Shown: piece after piece, positions 1 to 6,173 of the stretch
Layout: the number at the start of each line of letters is the position of its first letter
Numbering within the stretch: the stretch's first letter is position 1
Assembly (NCBI GenBank): GCA_025455505.1
Contig: JALOMK010000076.1
Location: 1 to 8,538 of the forward strand
Length of the DNA stretch: 8,538 nucleotides
Direction: 5' to 3'
From: Bacteroidales bacterium
GTDB lineage: Bacteria; Bacteroidota; Bacteroidia; Bacteroidales; VadinHA17
Notes under the pieces: generated by a model
Told to the model about the DNA's origin: nothing
Database searches by the model: none
The model's input: the letters and a program-made list of their open reading frames with translations, nothing else
Translations under genes and position numbers: made by a program

Positions 1-402
1 AGAATCAACAACCGCATCGACTGCCACCCCGGCCAGATGTTTCTGCTCTTCGAGCGGTATACCGAGCTTGTCGAATGTTTTCTTAAGCTCCGGATCGAGC
101 TCGTCGAGACTTCCGAGGACTTTCCTTGGTTTGGGAGCGGCATAGTATATAATATCCTGGTAATCTATTGTCGGAATACGCAGATTCGGCCATGAAGGCA
201 TCTTCATGGTAAGCCAGTGCCTGTATGCCTTAAGCCTGAACTCAAGCAGCCAGGCAGGTTCTTCCTTCTTGGATGAAATAAGCCTTACGACATCCTCACT
301 AAGCCCTTTCTCAATCCGTTCCGTCTCAATATCGGTATAGAAACCGTATTTGTATTCACCGGAGGTGACTTCATTCAATATTTTATCCTGTTCCTTTTCC
401 AT
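1..402 (-). CDS. sufB: SufB, Fe-S cluster assembly scaffold subunit (N-terminal part)
   Basis: The visible 134 residues are the N-terminus of SufB, a subunit of the SufBC2D complex that builds iron-sulfur clusters in the cytoplasm; the frame is still open at the left window edge. Recognisable SufB landmarks are EYKYGF at residues 16-21, the acidic segment GLSEDVVRLIS near 33-43, WLLEFRLKAYRHWLTM at 51-66, the tyrosine-rich DYQDIIYYAAPK near 80-91, and the AGVAVDAVVDS stretch ending at the edge. Full SufB is usually about 470-480 residues, so roughly the first quarter is seen and the catalytic beta-helix core lies outside. The start is the ATG at 402, which gives the family's usual short acidic leader before the EYKYGF block. 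No Shine-Dalgarno sequence precedes it, as is common in Bacteroidota. It is transcribed away from the antiporter gene. The rest of a suf operon would be expected beyond the left edge (inference). Confidence 0.93.
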   Translation of the reverse strand, partial: MEKEQDKILNEVTSGEYKYGFYTDIETERIEKGLSEDVVRLISSKKEEPAWLLEFRLKAYRHWLTMKMPSWPNLRIPTIDYQDIIYYAAPKPRKVLGSLDELDPELKKTFDKLGIPLEEQKHLAGVAVDAVVDS

Positions 403-806
403 CACAGCGTTTCATCTACGCAATTATCCTATCTTTAAACAACCCTGGCCCCCGTTTGTTCCGGCCTTAAAGGCAAATCTTCCTACCTTAATAAATCTGT
501 GCACCGGCCAACCCGATAAAACTGTCAGAATCATCCTGCTTAAAGCGCCGGGATGTCTGAGGACACAAAAATAAAAAAAAATAAGGATTAAAGGAGTTAC
601 TTGTCCTGAAATCCCCGGAGTACATTCTGCTCCGGTTTACGGAGTACATTCTGGTTCTGATCCCGGAGGATATTCCGCTTCGGGTCCCGGAGGACATTCC
701 GGCGTGAACAAAGAAGGAATTACAGAATAAATATCATCCACGCGAATGAAAATATTTTTTAAATTGCTGCCCATCAAACCAGGTCCAATAAATAAATTTC
801 CATTTT
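403..806. other. Divergent intergenic spacer between sufB and the antiporter gene
   Basis: This 404-bp gap must hold the promoters for sufB (leftward) and the antiporter gene (rightward), because the genes diverge. I found no exact TAnnTTTG element on either strand; TAAATTTC at 793-800 is one mismatch away but sits only a few bases from the start codon and lacks a well-spaced TTG. The middle contains an A-rich run (about 565-585) and, at 614-704, a tandem 24-bp repeat array listed separately. Short open frames cross the gap in both directions, but none has a convincing start and protein-like composition together. Nothing else is recognisable. Confidence 0.6.
614..704. repeat. Four imperfect 24-bp tandem repeats with internal dyads
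   Basis: CGGAG recurs at 616, 640, 664 and 688, an exact 24-bp period, and each copy continues as CGGAG-(T/G)-A-(C/T)-ATTC. Units 1 and 3 can fold on themselves with the same geometry: CCGGAG (615-620) with CTCCGG (630-635), and CCCGGAG (662-668) with CTTCGGG (678-684, one G-T wobble), each around a 9-nt loop. Unit 4 has CCGGA (687-691) with TCCGG (698-702). Unit 2 pairs poorly. Because 24 is a multiple of three, both strands show 8-residue peptide repeats, but no credible gene covers them. The array lies about 100 bp upstream of the antiporter start and about 210 bp upstream of sufB. A regulatory role or simple replication slippage are both possible. Confidence 0.85.
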
Positions 807-2222
807 ATGAGAAACCAAATCCCTGATACCAGATTTCCCGGCTTAAGGAAACTGTTGCTGACTCTTTCCATTCTTATAATGCCTGCAGCGCTTTTCGCTT
901 CGGGAGGCACTGTTCCATCCATTGGACCAATAAGGGTTGAATTCATCATTTTCGGACTCATTCTTCTCGGGGTGGCGCTGTTTCATCACAAGACTTTCAT
1001 TGTGGCCCTTACGGGGCTTGCGGTTCTCCTGATATTCAAGTTCATTTTCGACCCCGGCTTTCACATGGGTGAACATTTCTTCGGAACAACCCCTATGGCT
1101 GACCAGCTTCTCGACAAGCATCTCAGGGAAGGAGAATGGGGGATCATCCTGAATCTTCTCGGTCTGCTCCTGGGCTTTGCCGTCCTGTCAAAGATATTTG
1201 AGGAGTCGGGTGTTCCCGATGTGCTGCCGCGATACCTCCCGGATGACTGGAAGGGACCCTTTCTTCTTCTTGTTTTCGTATTTATACTCTCGTCCTTCCT
1301 CGACAATATAGCCGCCGCCCTGATAGGGGGAACAATTGCCCTGGTTGTATTTGACAAAAAGGTCCACATCGGATATATTGCCGCCATTGTTGCTGCAAGC
1401 AATGCAGGCGGCAGCGGAAGCGTCGTAGGCGACACCACAACAACAATGATGTGGATCGACGGGGTGAGCGCTTTCAACGTTCTTCATGCCTATGTGGCAG
1501 CCTTTGCTGCATTCTTTTTCCTTGCCTGGTTCGGGGCGCATCAGCAGGACAAATTCCACAGGATAAGGAAAGATCCTAAGAATAACATCAAAATCGACTG
1601 GCTGAGAATAGTTAGCGTGGCAATCATTCTTGTTGGCGCCATACTCTCAAACGTTCTCTATGACATGCCTGCCCTGGGGGTCTGGCTTGCAATAGTGATC
1701 GGAGCATTCATAAGGCCGGTCCCATGGAAGGAAGTGCCCGGCGCGCTTAAAGGCACAATATTCCTGCTTTGCCTTGTACTTTGCGCTTCAATGATGCCCG
1801 TGGAGGAACTTCCAAATGCATCGTGGATGACAGCCTTTTTCCTTGGGTTCCTCTCGGCAGTCTTTGACAACATCCCTCTTACAAAACTATGTCTCGACCA
1901 GGGTCATTACGACTGGGGGATGCTTGCATATGCCGTCGGATTCGGAGGATCAATGGTATGGTTCGGATCTTCTGCAGGTGTTGCAATTACAAACAAGTTT
2001 CCGGAGGGAAGGAATGTTTTTCTCTGGATACGCAAGGGCTGGCATGTGGCAGTTGCCTATGTTATCGGGTTCTTCACTCTTTACCTCATAATGGGCTGGG
2101 AACCTGCCGACAACAGGGAACATAAAATTAACAACTGCCCTGTCCCGGGCTGCCCGATGGCCGGCCAGCAAAGCGGAGAAAATGCTGAAGGAAGTTTAAG
2201 CTACCTCGACATCCTGAAATAG
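807..2222 (+). CDS. NhaD/ArsB-superfamily sodium:proton antiporter-like membrane protein
   Basis: A 471-residue polytopic inner-membrane protein of the ion transporter (ArsB/NhaD/SLC13) superfamily, most like NhaD-type Na+/H+ antiporters. The support is a set of blocks in NhaD order: SSFLDNIAAALIGGTIA at 162-178, NAGGSGSVVGDTTTTMMW at 199-216 (NhaD proteins carry a similar GDVTTTMLW block), SAVFDNIPLTK at 350-360, and GFGGSMVWFGSSAGVAI at 378-394. The repeated FLDN / FDNIP pair fits the inverted-repeat architecture with one Asp-Asn in each half. Residues 1-31 look like a signal peptide (LRKLLLTLSILIMPAALFA), followed by about ten hydrophobic segments. The hydrophilic C-terminal tail (431-471) contains CPVPGCP. 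The ATG at 807 is chosen because it gives the whole signal-like segment; no Shine-Dalgarno is present. The substrate cannot be fixed from sequence: sodium/proton exchange is inferred, and another anion or cation is possible. Confidence 0.78.
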   Translation: MRNQIPDTRFPGLRKLLLTLSILIMPAALFASGGTVPSIGPIRVEFIIFGLILLGVALFHHKTFIVALTGLAVLLIFKFIFDPGFHMGEHFFGTTPMADQLLDKHLREGEWGIILNLLGLLLGFAVLSKIFEESGVPDVLPRYLPDDWKGPFLLLVFVFILSSFLDNIAAALIGGTIALVVFDKKVHIGYIAAIVAASNAGGSGSVVGDTTTTMMWIDGVSAFNVLHAYVAAFAAFFFLAWFGAHQQDKFHRIRKDPKNNIKIDWLRIVSVAIILVGAILSNVLYDMPALGVWLAIVIGAFIRPVPWKEVPGALKGTIFLLCLVLCASMMPVEELPNASWMTAFFLGFLSAVFDNIPLTKLCLDQGHYDWGMLAYAVGFGGSMVWFGSSAGVAITNKFPEGRNVFLWIRKGWHVAVAYVIGFFTLYLIMGWEPADNREHKINNCPVPGCPMAGQQSGENAEGSLSYLDILK

Positions 2223-2327
2223 GAAAGGGCCCTGCAGGGACGAGCCTGAAAAGAAACTGCCATCCCCGTCCCGGAAGTCAGCAACAGTGACTCTTAATGC
2301 AGATGCCCCGGAACGGCATGTATTTTG

Positions 2328-2335
2328 TACCTTTG
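2328..2335 (+). promoter_or_regulatory. Bacteroidota-type -7 promoter element (TACCTTTG)
   Basis: TACCTTTG matches the Bacteroidota primary-sigma -7 consensus TAnnTTTG exactly. It ends 24 bp before the ATG at 2360, so transcription would start near 2341-2343 and leave a leader of about 18 nt. No clear -33 TTG is seen at the usual distance upstream (the sequence there is GC-rich, around 2301-2316), which lowers confidence. If real, it gives the MuiA-like gene its own promoter and rules out translation from the upstream ATG at 2297. Confidence 0.5.
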
Positions 2336-2359
2336 ATTGTCAATTTGAAATTAGAGGAA

Positions 2360-3979
2360 ATGAAAACAACAGTATCAGTTTTTGCAATAATTCTGCTTTC
2401 GTATTCCCTGCAGGCCCAGCCTGAAAAGGAAATAAAGGCGGAACTTAAGCATGTCACTGTATTCCCCGACAGGGCCCAGCTCAGCCATGATGGCTCGTTG
2501 CAGCTTACTGCCGGAAAATCAGTTCTTAAACTTTCTGCCCTGTCCCCTTATATTGATCAGCAAAGCATACTGGTTAAGGGTTATGGAGATTTTACAATCC
2601 TGTCGGTAAACCAGAGGAATAATTACCTTGAAAATCTCGAAGACCTTCCCGAGGTCAAAGAGCTGAGAGCTCAGGTTGAGCAGCTGCAGCTGAAGAGCGA
2701 GGATGAAAAAGCTGCAATAAAAGTGCTGCAGGAGAAGGAAAACTTCTATGTCGCAAACAGGGCCATCCTTGTGCGCGACAATCCAATGACTGTTGAACAG
2801 ATGAAGGCGATGACAGATATGTATTCAGCCGGCATCGAACAGGTAACAACAGCGCTTCTTAAGAAAAACAGGCTTGTGAAGGAATATGAAAAACAGATTG
2901 CCGCCCTGCAGAAACAGATTGCAGAGAGGATAGGCAGGCAGCAGCTTCCATCTGGAGAGATCCTCATTACTGTTACGGCTGACAAGCCAGCCAGCGCAAG
3001 ACTGGCAATTAGCTATGTTGTATCAAATGCAGGATGGTACCCCTCCTACGATATAAGAGTTGATGATATTACAAGGCCGGTTTCAATAAACTACAAGGCT
3101 AATGTTTTCCAGTCAACCGGCGTTCCATGGAAGGATGTGAAGCTCAGCTTCTCGAATGCAACACCCTGGGTGGCAGGGAACCTTCCCGACCTGTATCCCT
3201 GGTTCGTTGACTATTTTGTTCCTGTCACCCTTCCCCCGGTAAGGGGCGTTGCGTACGGCAGGGCAAAAAAAGCCGACGCGCCATTGCAGAGCAGGTCTGA
3301 AGACCTCAGCGAAGTCGTTGTAATGGCAAGGGAGGAGGAAAGCAGCCCGGTGCAGGTCAACGTGAGGGAAGGCGAGACAACAGTTGTTTTCGATATAGCT
3401 GTTCCGTACTCGATTCCATCCGACGGCAAACTCCAGACTGTGGAGATGCAGCGCCTTGAAACCGAAGCAGCATTCAAGTACGTCGCAACTCCTAAATTAA
3501 GCCCACACACCTACCTGACGGCAAGCATCCGCGACTGGGCAAAACTTAGGCTGCAGAGTGGCGAGGCTACGCTATACTTCGAAAACGCCTTCGTGGGCAA
3601 ATCAGACCTGAGCATTAACCAGCTTTCCGATTCCCTGCTCCTGTCGCTTGGCACAGATGCAGGTATCCTCGTTAAAAGGGATAAGAGGAAAGACTTCACA
3701 AGCACAAGGGTGATAGGCTCAAACAAAACTGAAACATTTTCGTGGCTTATAACATTAAGGAACAACAAGAAAAGCACAGTTGCACTGAAGCTTAACGACC
3801 AGATCCCGGTTTCGTCGAACAGCGGGATCACGGTTGAAGCAGTGGAACTTTCCGGTGGTACGGCCGACCAGGCAGGTACCGTTACCTGGGACCTTAGTCT
3901 GAAGCCACAGGAGACGAAGGAACTTGTTCTTACTTATTCAGTCAGGTACCCAAAAGATAAGAAAGTAATACTCGAATAA
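2360..3979 (+). CDS. MuiA-like secreted protein with DUF4140 and DUF4139 domains
   Basis: A 539-residue exported protein of the 'mucoidy inhibitor MuiA' family, whose biochemical function is unknown. Residues 1-19 form a signal peptide (MKTTVSVFAIILLSYSLQA) ending before QPEKE. An N-terminal DUF4140-like domain follows (about 30-95, with HVTVFPDRAQL), then two helical, probably coiled-coil stretches (about 97-130 and 155-195), then a C-terminal DUF4139 domain from about 212, with LAISYVVSNAGWYPSYDIRV, the QSTGVPWKDVKLSFSNATP block at 251-269, and a beta-rich end with TYSVRYPKDKK. A low-complexity insert at about 300-335 carries EDLSEVVVMA. The start at 2360 is preferred over the in-frame ATG at 2297: it begins exactly at the signal peptide, follows a purine-rich GAGGAA, and the putative promoter lies between the two. 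An envelope or periplasmic location is inferred. YccF and thiL follow closely on the same strand. Confidence 0.85.
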   Translation: MKTTVSVFAIILLSYSLQAQPEKEIKAELKHVTVFPDRAQLSHDGSLQLTAGKSVLKLSALSPYIDQQSILVKGYGDFTILSVNQRNNYLENLEDLPEVKELRAQVEQLQLKSEDEKAAIKVLQEKENFYVANRAILVRDNPMTVEQMKAMTDMYSAGIEQVTTALLKKNRLVKEYEKQIAALQKQIAERIGRQQLPSGEILITVTADKPASARLAISYVVSNAGWYPSYDIRVDDITRPVSINYKANVFQSTGVPWKDVKLSFSNATPWVAGNLPDLYPWFVDYFVPVTLPPVRGVAYGRAKKADAPLQSRSEDLSEVVVMAREEESSPVQVNVREGETTVVFDIAVPYSIPSDGKLQTVEMQRLETEAAFKYVATPKLSPHTYLTASIRDWAKLRLQSGEATLYFENAFVGKSDLSINQLSDSLLLSLGTDAGILVKRDKRKDFTSTRVIGSNKTETFSWLITLRNNKKSTVALKLNDQIPVSSNSGITVEAVELSGGTADQAGTVTWDLSLKPQETKELVLTYSVRYPKDKKVILE

Positions 3980-3996
3980 TAAAAACATCCTTAGCC

Positions 3997-4371
3997 GTGA
4001 ACCTGCTTGGAAACATAATATGGCTGCTTTTCGGGGGAATTGTAATAGCCATACAGTACCTTATAGGAAGCCTCGCACTCTTCGTAACAATCGTCGGGAT
4101 ACCCTTCGGTGTGCAGACACTCAAGCTTGCAGCACTTGCTATATGGCCCTTTGGCAGGTACACTGTCGTGCACTCCAGGGCATCAGGGTGCCTGTACATA
4201 ATTATGAACCTGATCTGGCTCCTCTTCGGGGGAATATGGATAGCGCTCGCACATGGAATATTCGGGCTCCTGCTTTGCATTACCATAATAGGTATCCCCT
4301 TCGGCCTTCAGCATTTTAAACTTACATCGATTGCACTCAGCCCCTTCGGCAGAGATATAATGAGCAAATGA
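3997..4371 (+). CDS. yccF: YccF-family inner membrane protein (two YccF repeats)
   Basis: A 124-residue integral membrane protein with two tandem copies of the YccF (DUF307) domain. The repeats are NIIWLLFGGIVIAI to GIPFG to WPFGR at residues 6-54, and NLIWLLFGGIWIAL to GIPFG to SPFGR at 71-119, offset by 65 residues; the duplication is visible even in DNA (4021-4040 against 4216-4235 differ at two bases). Each repeat has two hydrophobic segments, so about four membrane passes are expected. The family's molecular role is not known to me. The start is a GTG at 3997: no ATG lies nearby upstream in this frame, and homologues begin at this MNLLGNIIWLLFGG sequence. The gene starts 17 nt after the MuiA-like stop, and its stop overlaps the thiL start as ATGA, so the three are likely co-transcribed and the last two translationally coupled. 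Confidence 0.88.
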   Translation: MNLLGNIIWLLFGGIVIAIQYLIGSLALFVTIVGIPFGVQTLKLAALAIWPFGRYTVVHSRASGCLYIIMNLIWLLFGGIWIALAHGIFGLLLCITIIGIPFGLQHFKLTSIALSPFGRDIMSK

Positions 4372-5387
4372 GATCAATTTCACAACTTGGTAAGTTCGGC
4401 CTGATAGCCCATCTTACAGAAAACATTCGCAAGGGAAACAAGTCGACAATATCTGATATAGGCGACGATTCTGCAATTATTGACAGCGGCGGACAGCAGG
4501 TTCTCGTATCAACGGATCTCATCCTGGAGGGAATTCATTTCAGCCTTGTCTACACCCCCCTGAAGCACCTTGGCTACAAGGCAGTGCTGAGGGCTGTTTC
4601 GGACATCTGGGCAATGAACGGGAAGCCCGAACAGATTCTCGTTTCAGTTGGTATGGGTTCGCGTTTCAGGCTTGAAAACATTGAGGAACTCTACGAAGGT
4701 ATAAAGCTGGCCTGTGATAAGTACAAAGTCGACCTTGCCGGAGGCGACATGACAAGTTCCTTCACCGGCCTTACAATAGGTGTTACTGCCGTGGGAAGCG
4801 CTCCGAAGGATTCTATTGTGAAAAGGAGCGGGGCCGCTGTCAATGACCTGATATGCGTATCAGGCAATTTCGGTGCTGCCTACCTGGGACTTCAGATACT
4901 CGAGAGGGAAAAGAAGATGTTCGAGAAGGAAAAGGTTGCAGAGCCCGATTTCTCGGGGTATGAATACCTCATTGGGAGACAGCTGAAACCGGAGTTTCCC
5001 GTGTCGGTACTGGAGGAACTTGAAAGGGCAGGAATCAGGCCTTCATCGATGATCGACGTAACAGAAGGACTGGCATCGGACCTGATCAGCATTTGCAAAC
5101 ACTCATCGGCCGGTTGCACGATCTATTACAGCAGGATACCCGTTGACTACGAGACAGCAAAGGCGGCTGAAGAGTTCAATATTGATCCCGTAACGGCTGC
5201 CCTTAACGGAGGGGAAGACTATGAACTGCTGTTCACGATTCCGGTGGCAATGCATGACAGGGTAAGCGGCATTAAAGACGTATCTGTAATCGGCCACATA
5301 AGCGGGGAAGCAGGCAGCTATATCCTGGCTGGTGACGACGGAAGTGAGATCAGGCTGAAAGCCCAGGGCTGGAATACGGCAGAATAG
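4368..5387 (+). CDS. thiL: Thiamine-monophosphate kinase ThiL
   Basis: A 339-residue cytoplasmic kinase that phosphorylates thiamine monophosphate with ATP to thiamine diphosphate, the last step of the de novo pathway. The AIRS/PurM-fold landmarks occur in order: IGDDSAI (31-37), VSTDLILEGIHF (47-58), the AVSDIWAMNGKP block (76-87), AGGDMTSS (124-131), SMIDVTEGLASDL (227-239) and GGEDYELLF (281-289). Length fits the family (about 325-350). Two signature positions differ from the usual form: GGDT is GGDM, and the D-x-S-D-G-L motif reads DVTEGL; both changes are mild (the acid becomes Glu) and the remaining binding residues look intact, so activity is probable but not certain. The ATG at 4368 overlaps the yccF stop by four bases (ATGA). 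The gene ends 7 nt from the convergent lpxA stop, with no room for a separate terminator. Confidence 0.93.
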   Translation: MRSISQLGKFGLIAHLTENIRKGNKSTISDIGDDSAIIDSGGQQVLVSTDLILEGIHFSLVYTPLKHLGYKAVLRAVSDIWAMNGKPEQILVSVGMGSRFRLENIEELYEGIKLACDKYKVDLAGGDMTSSFTGLTIGVTAVGSAPKDSIVKRSGAAVNDLICVSGNFGAAYLGLQILEREKKMFEKEKVAEPDFSGYEYLIGRQLKPEFPVSVLEELERAGIRPSSMIDVTEGLASDLISICKHSSAGCTIYYSRIPVDYETAKAAEEFNIDPVTAALNGGEDYELLFTIPVAMHDRVSGIKDVSVIGHISGEAGSYILAGDDGSEIRLKAQGWNTAE

Positions 5388-5394
5388 ATGTGGC

Positions 5395-6168
5395 TTAGCG
5401 GACTCTTATTATCCCTCTATCCGATTTCCTTATGAATTCTATTATATAATCCCTGTCAGCAGTGGCGCTGAATTCCTTCTCGAGGTGCTCAACTGCCTGT
5501 GTGAAATTCATCTTGCTCTGGTACACCACCCTGTAAATATTGTGTATCTCGTCTATTCTCTCCTTTGCGAAAGACCTGCGCGACAAGCCAACAGTATTGA
5601 TTCCCATATAGGAAAGAGGCTCCCTGTCGGCCTTTATGAAGGGAGGAACGTCTATCCTCACCTTTGATCCGCCCCCGATAATTACGTGAGCGCCGATCCT
5701 GACAAACTGGTGAACAAGCGATCCCCCGCTGATTATAGTCCAGTCATCGACCTTGACCTCGCCCGCCATTCCTGTCATGTTCCCGATAATACAGTTATCG
5801 CCCACAAAACAATCGTGGCCAACATGGCAGTAAGCCATAAGCAGGCAGTTGCTTCCCACTACAGTCCTGCCTACCGCGGCGGTTCCCCTGTTAACAGTGA
5901 CTCCCTCCCTCACGGTTGTATTGTCACCTATCTCTGCAGTGGAATCCTCGCCTTTGAATTTAAGGTCCTGCGGAATCCCTGAGATTACGGCTGTCGGGAA
6001 GATGCGGCAATTGCTTCCGATGCGGGCGCCGTCGAGCACTACCGCCCCTGGTCCTATCCAGGTGCCATCGCCTATTACAACATTCCCCGAAATATAGGCA
6101 AATGGTTCCACTGTGATGTTTTCACCCAGTTTTGCATCAGGGTGGATGTAGGCCAGATTTGATATCAT
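5395..6168 (-). CDS. lpxA: LpxA, UDP-N-acetylglucosamine O-acyltransferase
   Basis: A 257-residue acyltransferase that moves a 3-hydroxyacyl chain from ACP to the 3-OH of UDP-GlcNAc, the first step of lipid A synthesis. The N-terminal two thirds are a left-handed beta-helix of hexapeptide repeats (for example AKLGEN, VVIGDG, ARIGSN), followed by a helical C-terminal domain (about 190-257). The catalytic histidine is H118 in CHVGHDC, aligned with E. coli H125. HQFVRIGAHVIIGGGSKV (153-170), DVPPF and GINTVGLSRRSF match the family closely. By alignment, the acyl-chain 'ruler' position (E. coli G173) is G166, so the small residue that permits longer chains is kept. E. coli H144 is replaced by Glu137. 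The start (ATG at 6168) lies five bases after the FabZ stop, indicating one operon. AGG encodes 10 of 17 arginines, like thiL. Confidence 0.95.
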   Translation of the reverse strand: MISNLAYIHPDAKLGENITVEPFAYISGNVVIGDGTWIGPGAVVLDGARIGSNCRIFPTAVISGIPQDLKFKGEDSTAEIGDNTTVREGVTVNRGTAAVGRTVVGSNCLLMAYCHVGHDCFVGDNCIIGNMTGMAGEVKVDDWTIISGGSLVHQFVRIGAHVIIGGGSKVRIDVPPFIKADREPLSYMGINTVGLSRRSFAKERIDEIHNIYRVVYQSKMNFTQAVEHLEKEFSATADRDYIIEFIRKSDRGIIRVR

Positions 6169-6173
6169 TGCTC

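Noticed and set aside
553..585. TGTC-TGAG-GACA hairpin next to an A-rich run, considered as a terminator
   Set aside because: The stem is only 4 bp, and on the strand where the run would be U-rich it comes before the hairpin instead of after it; no gene ends here.
488..697. 69-residue minus-strand frame across the 24-bp repeats (8-residue Met-Tyr-Ser-Gly-type repeats)
   Set aside because: The peptide periodicity follows directly from the 24-bp DNA repeat, which is open in several frames; the part outside the repeats has no protein-like features and no recognisable family.
575..730. Plus-strand open frame reading PGGYSASGPGGHSG-type repeats just upstream of the antiporter gene
   Set aside because: There is no ATG, GTG or TTG before the repeats in this frame, and the pattern is again explained by the DNA repeat.
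2230..2239. CCCTGCAGGG palindrome after the antiporter stop
   Set aside because: It is an isolated 10-bp palindrome with no spacer or second copy; it could be chance.
2276..2292. AGTCA / TGACT hairpin after the antiporter gene, considered as its terminator
   Set aside because: It has a 5-bp stem, low GC content and no following T-tract; support is too weak for a feature.
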